Below are positions 25,801 through 38,437 of a stretch of 64,000 bases of DNA, piece after piece (the first letter of the stretch is position 1; each line of letters begins with the position of its first letter). Both the position numbers and the translations under genes were made by a program. The notes below the pieces were generated by a model. The model had not been told where the DNA came from, searched no databases, and saw only the letters and a list, made by a program, of their open reading frames with translations. The DNA comes from Chaetorhynchus papuensis (lineage: Eukaryota > Chordata > Aves > Passeriformes > Rhipiduridae), in contig VWYX01000721.1 in NCBI GenBank assembly GCA_013396525.1, positions 124,001-188,000 of the forward strand, read 5' to 3'.

Positions 25801-28800
25801 AGCACATCAGATGGAAAAATCACCAAAAAAAATCTCTGCCAAAAAGGGAGCTTTCCAAATATTTTGCTGAAGTAAAAATGTAAACTCCGAGAAATGCAAA
25901 TAGATTTCTGCCTTTTCTCTGAGACTGAGCCTTTTGCTGTGCCATCCTGTGCAGAAAATTGCAGTATATGATCAGTGTACAAAAGTATAAATTGACTGTA
26001 TTTATAGATTATAGTTATGTAACCGGGGTTTGTTTTCTGACCTGCTGTTCCCTGAATGGAGCTCATCATGATCACTATGAGCAATCAAGTGGAGTTTTGC
26101 TGAATCCAGTTGTGCAGGCAGGACTTCCTGATATCAGCTGGATAAAAAACAGCTTAGCAGCTGGGGGTGATGACTACTGAATCCATCATTCCCTGATTCC
26201 CTTATCACATACCCATGCTCCTGCAAAAAGATATTATAACAAAATCACTCAATTTTTGACCTGACCAATAGAAACTTTGACTGTTGATAATAGCATTACA
26301 GTTTCTAATTACAGCAGTGATTAGAGGCTTCTAGACAAACAAACTGGCAATTTAGGTGCAGTTTGACTTCAGGTATCAGATTTCTGATGTTTGTTGCTTC
26401 TCATTTATTTCTGGAAAGGTCTAGAAGCAAGATCTGTCAGGCAGAGGGTGAGGGAAAACCAGGAAAGAATTCTACAGCCATGTGAGTGCATTTTGAGTAA
26501 TGACATAGGGCTGCATTTATTGCATAAGGTACTCAGCTTTATAGGACTCTATAACTATAAAAAGGTGCCATAGGAGGATTCACACTCATCTTCTATTAAA
26601 GCATTTGGTCACTATGGTATCTAAAAGCAACATCATCAACATCATGGTAAGAGATCTTCTCATCCTAGTACAGTAATCTGCTCCGTGCCACACCTCCCAG
26701 CACCCAGGTATTTCTGAAGCACTTAGGAGACTCCAGAGAAGTGAAAGTTCCATTTGGAGGAACTGAGGAATTTTTTTCTCTCTTTAATAGTTGTCTTCTG
26801 CATCTTTTAGTACCTGCCCTCAGAGTTAGCCTAATGAACCAAAGCTTGGGAAGTGGAAATGCAAGATCCCGCCAATAGAAAATCTTAGCTTGAGTTGGCA
26901 GATAAGTAAACCATTAAGAATTGGTGGAAATTACAGGAAATGCATTAAATTTTCTTGAAAATTAAAAAAATAATGCATTTTTCCTTTCTGTTGATTTACT
27001 GGATGATCTTATGACAAAGACTAAACATAGAGGAAACACATAAAGCTGCATTTCCTCTAAACAAAAATACCATTTAAGAGCTATTTTCCTGAGTTCTGAT
27101 TTCTTTCACCTAACACAATCCTAAAACAATTGAAAAACCCCTCAAATATATGCTTGCTTATAATGCTTAAACCGATGTTTAAAACGAGCAGGGAATTGTG
27201 GTTGGCTGGATATCGGCCAGTGTGGTCACCCAGGTAAGCAGAACACATTGCAGTTTGACGTGTTTTTCAGCAAAAGCAGCCAGTCTGATCCTTATGCATT
27301 AGTTCTGATAGCAAAGTCCCTTGGCTTGTTTCCCCTGACTGTAATTAAAAACTGCATATTGCCTTTGGGACTCTACTCCTCTGTAAACCTGCTCTTTTCA
27401 GCAGCAAAGAAGCAGCTGTTAGAAATGAGCACTTCTCTTGTTTCTGTTTCTCTCTTCTCCTGGTGTCCATGTCCCCTCAGCTACTACCAAAGAAGCAGGA
27501 TGTTGCAGACAACAGCAAAAAGATCTGAACCCATCTTTCTCTTCCCTGTTCTTCAAAAATTGTGTTTTAAAGGTCACCTTAGTTGCAGATACATTTGTAG
27601 CTGTCTTATTTCCTTTGCTAAATAGAGTTTAGCCTGATTTGTCATCCAAGATCTTAGTCATTTGGATGAGAAAGTCTGTAGTACATTTTGTATTCTGGCT
27701 AAGCTCCAAGTATGTTCTGCCTGGCTTAATTTACTCAGTGCCACCAACAGACTGATAGAGTTTTTGCTTCCTGTTCTTCAGTTTGGTACAGTGTTGTTGT
27801 CCACCACTGAAACAGCCAGTTCTAGGTGGTCACTGGGCAAAAATGGTGGTGGCTGAAAAGGCAGGCTGCCCTGGGCCAGCCAGCCAGCACCCAGCAGCAT
27901 GGTGCTGGCTGGTGGCCTGGCCTCAGTAGCTTAGGGGATATTGTTGTCAAGGTCCTTAGAAAGCTTTCACAAGGATGACAGGTGCATAAACTGTGTCCAG
28001 ACTGGTTTTTGAGCATGAAATTTGCCTCATGTTTACCTTGTTTGGAAACAGTTTCATAAAGCATGAAGAACCGTAGGAGAAATATTACAAGGGAAGCTCC
28101 GTCTAAAGGCAGGAAGAGACAAATTAATTCTGAAAGGCATCAATAGTTTGCCAGGTTTTATATTTGCATTTTCTGTAGCCAACGCAGCGATGCCTTTCAG
28201 GGTTTGGCTGAAGTCTGTGGCAGAGATTGGTGGCTGAGCTTTCTCACACCTTGGTATCGGTCTTACTATAGAAAATAGAATTAACTGAGGAACAGTGAGG
28301 TAAATACATGAAACATATTGTTATAAAGTGTGAAAGGAGAGGGGGATAGATGGGGAATACAGAGTTGGAAACATGGAAAGTGTTTAAAGCAGGACATTCA
28401 GTCTGGAAAGCAGTGCATGTAAGAATGAGATGCCTGTGCTTTGAAAGTCATTCTTCATAGAGAAATCATATTCTGATTTGCGTTTTGTATGGAGTTGTTC
28501 TGTATTATTTTGCAAAGTCAACGAAGTTTTCTAAGTGCTTATAAGAAGTTACGTTACTTCTAGAAGTACTTAATTTTATTTAATAGCTATTTTTATACTG
28601 ATAGATCTCTCTGGCTACTATAAACTTGAATTTAGGCCTGAGCAGATGGTACTAGACCTAGCTTAGGTGAGCTACAGCTGACTTTGGCTTTTCCAAACTG
28701 TTGGTAGCAATTTTAATTTTTTCTGTCTTTGGGCCAAAGTTTTCAAATGCATTTTAACTTTCAAATATTGGTATTTTTTCAAAGGTATTAACTGCCTGTA

Positions 28801-31800
28801 TCTACTTGAATGTGCTTATGTCCGGATGAAGCAGTCTAATATTAGGCTGAGAATTTGGATTTGGGCTTAACGTGCTGGCAGTTATGAGCTGATGCTGGAA
28901 TGATCCTATAAGGGTCAGCTTGAAAAGCTTTGGTTTTTTGGCTTTATGCAGTGAAGTAGGATTGCATAGCATGCTGGGCTGTGGAAATACGTTACCGTGG
29001 GACAGACACAGTGAAGGGCTTCCAGACATGCTGAGGAGCTCAGCTTGAGGTTTTGGATTTCTCTCAAGCTCTTGATGAGCTCATTGGACACAGCCAGCAA
29101 GAGCTGAAAGCAATGAGTGCCTCATCACTTAGTTAGCGGGGGCAGAGGCGACCCAAACAGTCCGTGCAGAACAGATTAGCCTGGAAAGATTGCCAGGAAT
29201 GAAAAGTACAAAAGCAGAGATTATACCTCCTTCCAGCACCGTGGTGGAGAAGGCAGGTCTTGAATTCTGATTCTGAAGGCAGGCCTTGAATTCCCCCTTC
29301 TAGCATGTGCTCTGAGGACAGACATGGCAAGGAGTGCTCTCCTGCATGGAGTGACCTTACTTCTTCCTTCTGAGGTGTTTGTGCTGGCCACAATGCCAAA
29401 GACTGCCCAGCCAGCTCCTGCTAGGCCATAAAATAGTCTCTGCAGGAGGCTGTGTCTTCTGACCAGGAAAAGGTGTTTATATACCATAGCTGAGGGATTT
29501 GCTGCTGAGTCTGTAGAAATCAAGTGTCAAATGCTTTAGTTTGCGGTGGGAGTTCAGTAGATTAACTTTAGTGTGCCTATGAAAAGCAGAGTCTGTGCTA
29601 TTCATTTGAGAATTTTAAGTGGCAGATCCATGGGTTCTGAAGAGCCCTTTCTTGAAATCATAGTTTGTGGATTTTTAAAAGGTCTTAAGTTCTATATTGG
29701 AGTATTGCTCCTGAAGGAAGGAAATCTTTATTTTGACTCTAGTGTGCATTAGGAGATTTCCCATGCTTACAGCAAAGAGCTATGCAATGTTCAATTTGGG
29801 AAACCTAGTTCTGCTGCACTTAGCACGAGTAATTCAGTAATATTTCTGCCACTACTTGTCTTTGAATAAACCAGAAACAAAACAGCACAAGGCTTAATTT
29901 TCCAATATTTCTGGTGCTTGAAACTTCAGTTTAGATGAATATCTTTTGGAAGGAGAAGAGAAGAGAGAAGAAAAAGTTTGGAGAGCTTGTTTATTGGCAT
30001 GCAGGCTGAGGTTTGGAGTTTTTTAAACTCTATGGAAATCTGGACAAGTCACTGGGAAGAAAAGCCTGTGACTTTTCCCACAGCTACTGTGCAGGCATTT
30101 AAGAGGAAGTACTGGAGGAGGGCTGACCCTTCAGAGGATGGAGAACCCTTTCAGCTTTGATTGCTCACACATCACAGCGTGGATGTTCATTCACGTTCTC
30201 CCAGTGTCAGTTGTTCTCTTAGTGGTAAAACAAAGCCATGGCTCCTGTAGGCAGGGATGTTGACTTTCAGGGCCAGCTTGGTAACCCTTGTGATGCTGCT
30301 GGAAATATTTAACCTGCTCTGTGGATGTTGACCACCCCTATCAGTTTCCATTGCATCCTCAGTGGTTGTCACAAGCTGTCACAATCCAGTCACTGAAAAT
30401 GTTTTTCTACTATTTTAAAAATACATACTTAAATGTAATTTGTTAAATTAGGTCCCTACCAGTCGTTCTTGAGAAGCAGGTTTTAGTCCAGGGCAAATTA
30501 TTTAAGGTACAAATCACAGAATAAACAAATGAAATGAAAATGCAATCAACTTTGAAAGCACCAACGGTTCTGCTGTAATAAGTTTATCTTCATGCCTGCA
30601 AGCAGTCTTCTAATGGGAAAAAAGTATTAAATTGTGTTTATGACATATTATGGCATTTCTAGCACTTCATTGCATAATAATATTCCCATGTTAGAGAAAA
30701 ATGTGTCCTTGCATTTAAGCACGAGAATGTTTCTCTGATGTTCAAGAGTCCATTTTAAAATGAAATTTTACAGTCCTTACCACCATTCATTTATAGAGCC
30801 TAGCAGGATTTCATTAAAAAGACTTTCTAATGTATTTGTGATAATTTATGCTTCTTTGTCCAAACAATTGAACATGCAATTTAATTTAGAGAAGCCTGTG
30901 ATGATTAAAATATGAAAAAACCAAATAATGCAAAAGCTGAGTTTCTTCTGTAATGCAATTAATATAATGAAATTCGTTTTGAGATTAAGGGTAGATCCTG
31001 TATCTATATTTCATTTTTGTAATTTTTTCAAGTAATGAGTTAAACTCTATAAACTTTATTAAAATATTTTAACTTTATAGAGTTTTTCTCGTTATCGTGT
31101 TCTGGGTTTTATGCAACCTACCCACTGTGTTGTAATACAATATTAATAATACATGATATTTTCATTTTATTTGGTAATGTGTACACATTTAAAATAATGG
31201 AAGAACAGTTCTCCAGCACTCATCGATGATTCACTGCAGTGCTGCACCGTGTACTTGCAATTCATTTCCAGTATCATCTGCAGCTGTTATAATGGTGCAT
31301 TGTACATTTGCAGGCTGAGATCACTTGGAAATAAAAACAAGATTTAAAAATTTCCAAGTAGTAAATAAGCGAAGAATTATGTTCTTCATACTCTTTACTG
31401 CAGATGCTTTTATAGTTACTTCAAAACACTTCAGGACCTACCTAGTAGTTTATAGATAATAATATCCAATTAAATTATATAATTTTCCTCCACACATCAC
31501 CTCTCTGAAACAGTCTGGTGGATGGGAAACAAAACAGGGCATGTAGAGGTTTTATTTTTGTTGATTCAGTGTCAATAGATCCTCTCTGGTACTGGATTGC
31601 TGCCAACTGATTTTTTTTTCTTCCTTTTCCCCTTCAGGAGTTAGAAAACAATTTATTTTTCAAGGGGACTGGGAGCTGAAATAGCTTTTTATGCTAGCAA
31701 TGATATAGGAAAATTATTCTTACTCGATCATGCCCCTTGCACAGTTTTTACAGCTATTTCCAACATATGACTGAGTATTTCTTTTAATGGTTATTGCTGA

Positions 31801-34800
31801 CACTTGTAAGTACTGTGTACTGTTCATAACCACTTGTGACTCTGTCCACAGTACACCTTCTGTGCGTGTGGGTGTTACAACAGGCTTATTTTTAATTCTA
31901 CAAATGTCATTGTGGGCTTCTGAGAGCTAATTTTGATACCCTGGTGACTTCCTCTGCCTCCTCTTTGCTCCTGCTGGATTTGGATGCAGGCATGTGCCAT
32001 GACTCAAGCTGTCACCCATCCGCTGTCCTCTTGTCCTGCCACATCAGTGCAAGGAGTGCCTGCTGTTCAATGGACATCCTCCGGTGCTCCTCGGGGCTTG
32101 GAGCAGTCCTGGCACTGGCACTTCTGAAGGAGAAGTTCCTGCTTCAGCAGGAATTGTGGCCCCCACAGTGTTCATTAGACATTTTATTGGGAAGATCTAA
32201 AATACTGTATTGCAGAAAGCACCTTCTGTTGTGAATAGGAATGGTTCAGACAAGTTTCTGATGGAATTGCAAGTTGAAGTTTCTGAACTTGGAACTGGGC
32301 TCTTTGTAGCCGCCACTCTCCAATGTGCACGTTTTGGGACAAAAGTCTTTATTCTCTGAGGCTTTTCTCACTAGGGACTTTGGTGTTTAGCAGTATTTAC
32401 AGTTTAGACTGTTCTGATAGGAAGTGAGAAAATCAGGAATGTGGCATTGTTCCTGCTTTCTGCCTGGCTAAATATACAAATGCTTATTAAAACAGACTCG
32501 TGGTTTAAGTTGTTTTGCCAAAGTGGGTTTTGTCAGTAATAAAATACAAGGTGAAGTTGCTTCATTAGGGGGCAGTAATATTGCAAGTTTGACAAACATG
32601 ATTTGTGTAGACAGAAAATAGTGTGTGGATCATAAACAGCTAAGGAAAATAACATAAATCATAGTAGGGCATAATGTAATGCACTGCTATTTCCTACATG
32701 TTGTTTTCTCTGCCAGAGAGAATTCCTTCTAATATTAAAAACTACGGAAAACTTTTTCTTTCTTCTTTTTTAGTAGTAGTGTGAACAGCATGGAATATTA
32801 AAGAAATTATAATACAGAGAAAAGACATTTATTGCAGTGCTAAATAGGGATAAATGAATGATTGTGTGGATTACGAGAATGTGAATCACTGAAAAGCAGT
32901 GTATAGAGGCTGTGGTGCACTTACTGGAAGTGTAGTTTCAGGGCTAGAGCTGCTTAGCAGGAGCCAGAAATCAGGTATAATGTTAAAATTTTGGGGTGTT
33001 TTAGTTCAAGATGTATAACAGTTACACTTGTGGAAAGAGACTGGATCAATTTTTATATTGATTAGCAGTTTACTCAGGGGTTTTGACTGCACCAGGATCT
33101 GATGCTTTTCAATAAGTCCTACATTAAAAGTAATAAAGTGCAGTAAATCTGATGACTCAGAAACTTAGTTCTTTGAGAATCAGTAGTATTTCAATAAAAT
33201 AAATACCTTGTTATCTCTTCTGGGCTTTTTCATTTGGGAAGACACAGCTATCTGAACACACTGTGTGAACGGAGCAGATCTGACTGTAGCACTTTAAGCT
33301 TATCGTGTATCATATAGTTTGCCACAAAATGCAAGGAGATGATGTTTTGGGGCAAACAGTTGTATTCCTGTGGGTTATCATTTTGATGTGGTTAATTACA
33401 TGTACAGTTGTAAGCTTAAGGTATTCTGTTCCTTTTGGCAAAGATTAATCAATGCATGAAATTGTAGAGAATACCCTGGACTTTCATACATGAAATTTCC
33501 TTCCTTACCTACTGTATTTCAAAAAACCTTTCTCACTTGTATTTCCCTTTGTAATTTTCTTTGCTATAGGAATAGTAGTGTGTTCAAAGGCAGTCATTTA
33601 ATTTTCATAACATGACAACTGTAATATTTTTTTTCTTGTGATCAGATCTGTCCGTTTCTCTTAGGTTTTCAAAGAAGTAGCTTCCCATAACAAATGCCAC
33701 AGGCTGCAGAATCCTTAGTGTTAAGATAGTGCTTTGATTAAGAGATAGGCAGCCAATGAATTAGAAATGCTGATCCCCTCATACCACGCTGGAACTTTGA
33801 GTAGTCATGAGCAATAAATATAAAAGTCATACCAAAACATCCTCCTCACTCATAGATAAATATTATGTGTCAGGCCTGTCTCTTTTGAAGCAATCCCTCC
33901 TGTTGTTTGCAAAAATGACCAGCAGCCAACATGTGGCACAGTAGCAGCAAGCAGTGTAACGGTCCATGAAATATTATGTCAATTAGGTAGGGATGAAGGG
34001 CATAAAATAATGCATATATCAAGTGCCTTGCATGGACAGCAATAGCTGCAGTTTACCTAGGTCAATCTTTTTAATATCAATTTTTCTCACGGTGCACCCT
34101 GTTTCCTAGTGGATAATCTAGGCTGTGTGGTTTCCCTAAAGCCCCATTCAGCTGTGGAATCTCTCTCACTGAGTGAGCAGGCCAGTATCAGTGCATTTTT
34201 CGGGTGCTTTTTCAATCAGTCTCTTTGCTACCAGAGCCACAGGTGGTGCCAGGTGGGAGCTGCAGCTCCAGGCTTCCCCTGGGACTGTTTGGGCTCCACA
34301 TGGAGAGCTGAGGCAGGTCCACAGGACAAGGCTTTAAAGGGCCAAGCTACCAAGCAGCATCCAGCCCCAGCTCTCGAGGGAGGTGCAGGGCTGTGCCAGT
34401 GCAGAGTGTGACAGAGCCCTGCAGGGTCACTCACACCTGAGCAGCCTCGGGGGCAGGAGCTCCCCAGTGGCACAGGGCCTGAATGGCTGGGCCAAGGTGT
34501 CTCTTGCCCTCCTCTGAGTGGAAGTACTGGAGCATGGAAAGCTGGAACCTGGAGGATAGTGGCAGTGAATGGCTGTGCTGGCATGAAGGGATAATAGGCT
34601 GCATAAGCTTTGATGTTGTAATAACCCCTATAAGTTTAAATGAGCTGCTGATCACAGTAATTGTATAAACATTAATTATTTTCATAGTGTTTTTCAGCTA
34701 TATTTGTATTATATAACTGAATTTTAACAGTGATAACTATGTGAGAAAATCAATAGTATTCTGAACAAAATCTAAATTCACAAGGGGCCTATTTTACAGT

Positions 34801-36347
34801 GTTTAATTTTAATCCTTAACTGCTTGATTTACTTTTTATTTAGTAGGAAATCCATCATGTTCTCAAAGAGCAAGTACTGTAAATTTTGAGACAGGGTAAA
34901 AAAGGAAGCCACATCATCCAGAGAAATAATGAACTTGAACCCCTGATTTAAATTCAAAGCTCAGTTCAGCCTTGACTATAGAGCTGCAGCTGGCACCTCA
35001 TAACACTTAAGTAGTCTATTGAACTTATCCTTGATGTCCACAAATGCAGTTATAAACTTTCTTTAGTGCTTCATTTCTCTTCAGTGCCTGCCCATGGTTT
35101 TAGGTCTTCTGCAGATTTCCCAGTAGCCCTGTTTCCCTGGGTGTGTGGAAGGTTCAGTAGCAAACCTGCAAACATCCCGTGTATTCAGCTCTCTGCAGCT
35201 GTGCAAACAGCACAACGCATTTCCAATATTCTGCTTTAAACGTGCACATGGATAATTGAACTTCAAAGAAACAGCTCTGCTAATTCTTTTATGAAGATGC
35301 AAATTACTAGTGTGACTTCTCACCAGACTGGGGGCTTATTGGAACAATCAGTCTGATCTAAATCCTCCCCAAGGCATGAGCACAGCTGGGGATATTTCTG
35401 CAAGTCTAATCCATACTTTACTCAGGGTGCAAAACTAATAGTAGCCTGGAGTCAGCAAAGTTTTCATGTTCAAATCCCAATACTCGAGTTACCTCCCCTA
35501 ATAATCTACATTATTCTGGTATTATGTGCAGGGATCAGGCATCAAGATAAAAGTTTAAACAAGAAAAAGAAACCAAGGTCTTTACAAAGATTTAGTATGG
35601 AAAGATGGAGCATTTATTAAATTCAGTGTTTTCTTTCAGCAAAACTGTGCTTAATGGTTGCTTAAATATGTGACATATTTGGCTCCAGTATACATATTTT
35701 CTGGTGTATTTTTTAAATGATCTTTAACTTGATAAATGCTTGGCACCTTCTCCTCTGACCATTATCATTGTACTGCCAGCTTTTAAATGAAAGGTTGAAA
35801 AATACATTATGTTCCTCAAAGGCAGCCAAGGCAATTTACCATCTTGCTTTCCAGTTCACAGATTTGAAAGTTTAACTTCTAGCTATTGGAAAGTCCAACT
35901 CTAATTAATTCAATATAGAAAATTAAGTCCCAAGAGGAATAAATATTTTTGGTTATGCCTCCACAATTATGCCTATCTCCACACGTGCACTTAAAAAGGG
36001 CTGAAGTAACACTTTTTTTTTAAAGCAAGGTATTGTGAACACTTGCAAATAAGTGCAAATTTCAACTTCAAAATGCAATTTAAATTTCCCTGGAAGACCA
36101 CATAAAAACTTATTGCCTGTATTTCCAAGTAGCTGGTTATTTGTGATATAAGAAGAGCACACCTTTTCTTCAGTCAGTGCTAGGGATCTGTGGGCTGAAA
36201 TTTTGCACCTTTCAAGGTCTTTCCATCTGAAATGCATGTGTGTGTCTATAGAGGGAACTGTATGTTCTCCAGTCTGAAACATGGCTGGGTTTTTTACATG
36301 CTTTGAAAAGTTGTGAACTTCTCAATGGGAATTACATAGAGGACAGC
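25801..36347. other. Intergenic DNA, includes candidate conserved non-coding block
   Basis: No gene is recognised. The part 30400-31330 is AT-rich, low in repeats, and dense in TAAT/ATTA and CAATTA cores, and looks like a candidate conserved regulatory block. It contains the inverted repeat at 31042-31085. GC-richer patches occur at about 31950-32160 and 34225-34530, with frames of about 100 codons that are not protein-like. The remainder shows nothing identifiable. Confidence 0.7.
31042..31085. repeat. 44-bp inverted repeat with nested palindrome
   Basis: Perfect 12-bp arms AAACTCTATAAA and TTTATAGAGTTT flank a 20-base centre that itself contains the 14-bp perfect palindrome TTAAAATATTTTAA. 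It is entirely AT-rich and can form a hairpin or cruciform. No transposon family is recognised around it. Confidence 0.85.
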
Positions 36348-36933
36348 TGTGCTGGTTTTGGCTGGGGTATAGTTAATTTTCTTCACAGTAGCTGCTCTGG
36401 GACTGTGTTTTGGATTTGTGCTGAAAACAGTGTTGATAACACAAGGATGTTTTAGCTGTTTTAACACAGCATCAAAACGCTTTCTCTTCCTCATCTTACT
36501 CCAGTGAGGAGACTGAAGGTGGTGCACAAGGAGTTGGGAGGGGGACAGCCAGGACAGCTGACCCCAACTGACCCAAGGGATATCCCAGACCATATGGAGT
36601 CATGCTCAGCTCATAAAGCTGGGGGAAAAAGAAGGAGGGGGGGACATTCAGAGTCATGATGTTTTGTCTTCCCAAATCCCCATTATGTGTCATGGAGCAC
36701 TGCTTACCTGAAGATGGCTGAACACCTGCCTGCCCATGGGAAATACTGAATGAATTCCTCATTTTGCTTTGCTTGCCTGCATATGTGGCTTTTGCTTTAT
36801 TTATAAAACTGTTTTTATCTCAGCCCATGCATTTTCTCACTTTGACTCTTCTCATTCTCTCCCCCATCCACCAGGGAGTAGTGAGTGAGCCTCTCTGGGG
36901 TGCTTAGTTGTCATCTAGGGTAAAACTACTACA
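36348..36933 (+). mobile_element. Avian endogenous-retrovirus LTR (about 586 bp)
   Basis: It begins TGTGCTGGTTTTGGCTGGGG and ends near GGGTAAAACTACTACA, the TG...CA form of an LTR. Blocks seen in order are GTTAATTTTCTTCACAGTAGCT; TGTTTTGGATTTGTGCTGAAAACAGTGTTGATAACAC; CAAGGAGTTGGGAGGGGGACAGCC; a TATA-like CATAAAGCTGGGGG (36612); GATGGCTGAACACCTGCCTGCCCATGGGAA; TTTGCTTTATTTATAAAACTG; and TCTCTCCCCCATCCACC. This is a family widespread in bird genomes. A 5-base ACAGC precedes the start and also overlaps the 3' end, so the target duplication is ambiguous. It carries no coding capacity itself. Confidence 0.85.
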
Positions 36934-37336
36934 GCCCTTTTTGGTGTTCATTGTGTGGCTCAAAGGGTTTGAAATAATGACAGGTTTGATTGGAATGTGC
37001 TAGATGGAATTTGTAGCTGTTACTGCTGTTTGGCTAATAATTGGCAGGCTCCTGTGCTTGCCATGGGCTCACTCTCCTCCCTGGGCATTAGAGTCTAGTG
37101 CTCATTAGTGGCTGCTCTGTGCTTTGGCTGCAGCTGCAGCCTGTGCTGCTGATCCCCTCACTCTGGGACACTCTGATCCCGGCACTGGCCATGGCCTGGG
37201 CTGGCACCTGGCCGGGCAGCGCTGCTCTTCCTGTGCTGCTGCACTGGACACGCTGGAACTCCAGAGTGGACTCGAGCCAGAGGGACTGTGACCTGTGGGT
37301 GAGTCCACGGTGGAACAGGTACATCTGGAAGTGTTT

Positions 37337-37976
37337 NNNNNNNNNNNNNNNNNNNNNNNNNNNNNNNNNNNNNNNNNNNNNNNNNNNNNNNNNNNNNNNN
37401 NNNNNNNNNNNNNNNNNNNNNNNNNNNNNNNNNNNNNNNNNNNNNNNNNNNNNNNNNNNNNNNNNNNNNNNNNNNNNNNNNNNNNNNNNNNNNNNNNNNN
37501 NNNNNNNNNNNNNNNNNNNNNNNNNNNNNNNNNNNNNNNNNNNNNNNNNNNNNNNNNNNNNNNNNNNNNNNNNNNNNNNNNNNNNNNNNNNNNNNNNNNN
37601 NNNNNNNNNNNNNNNNNNNNNNNNNNNNNNNNNNNNNNNNNNNNNNNNNNNNNNNNNNNNNNNNNNNNNNNNNNNNNNNNNNNNNNNNNNNNNNNNNNNN
37701 NNNNNNNNNNNNNNNNNNNNNNNNNNNNNNNNNNNNNNNNNNNNNNNNNNNNNNNNNNNNNNNNNNNNNNNNNNNNNNNNNNNNNNNNNNNNNNNNNNNN
37801 NNNNNNNNNNNNNNNNNNNNNNNNNNNNNNNNNNNNNNNNNNNNNNNNNNNNNNNNNNNNNNNNNNNNNNNNNNNNNNNNNNNNNNNNNNNNNNNNNNNN
37901 NNNNNNNNNNNNNNNNNNNNNNNNNNNNNNNNNNNNNNNNNNNNNNNNNNNNNNNNNNNNNNNNNNNNNNNNNNNN
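37337..37976. other. Assembly gap, 640 N
   Basis: An uninterrupted run of N. It sits next to a roughly 50-bp tandem repeat on its right edge, which probably explains the failure to assemble. Its true length is unknown. Confidence 0.99.
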
Positions 37977-38085
37977 GTGCTGGAGCAGATCTGTTTCTGT
38001 GGGGACAGAGGCTGTGGGTGAGGCTGTGCTAGAGCAGATCTGTTTCTGAGGGCACTGAGGCCCATGGACAGGGCTGTGCTGGCAC
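37977..38085 (+). repeat. Minisatellite, unit about 49-50 bp, at gap edge
   Basis: Units start with GTGCT at 37977, 38026 and 38076. The first two share GTGCTRGAGCAGATCTGTTTCTG and a GAGGC/GAGGCCC middle; the third is only partly similar. The array abuts the N run and probably continues into it. Confidence 0.75.
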
Positions 38086-38437
38086 AGCTGCCCCTCAGAG
38101 CCACCATGGCTGTGGATAAATCCAGCAGCAGGTGTGCCCCTGAAGAGCCTGTGGCTCACAGAAATGGCTGCACTTGGGGAAGGTACAACCCTGAGGGACT
38201 GCAGTCTCTGGGTAAGTCCAAGCCAGAGCAGGGGTAAGGACAGGAGTTCATTGCAACATTAAACATGGTGGTCTAGTCCAAAGGAACCGGGAGTGGACTT
38301 TGTAATGGAAATAGCTTTAAATTGTTGAATTGCATTTTATGGAATTACTGTAGCAGAAGACACCTGAACCAAAGGAGGACAAGCCTTACACAAAGCAGGC
38401 CAAGTGCTTAGTTGCCATCTGGGGTTAAACCATGACA

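Larger units (their letters stand above)
36934..38437 (+). mobile_element. ERV-derived internal segment, gapped, ending in a second LTR terminus
   Basis: Sequence after the LTR is GC-richer than its surroundings and contains repeated GTGCTGGAGCAG-like units. It is interrupted by 640 N. At 38403-38437 it ends with GTGCTTAGTTGCCATCTGGG and an AACCATGACA end, which matches the last 35 bases of the LTR at 36898-36933 and so marks another LTR 3' end in the same orientation. No gag, pol or env reading frame is visible; the long frames that cross the gap exist only because N positions cannot contain stops. The most likely reading is a deleted, non-autonomous ERV or two nested LTR insertions. Confidence 0.6.
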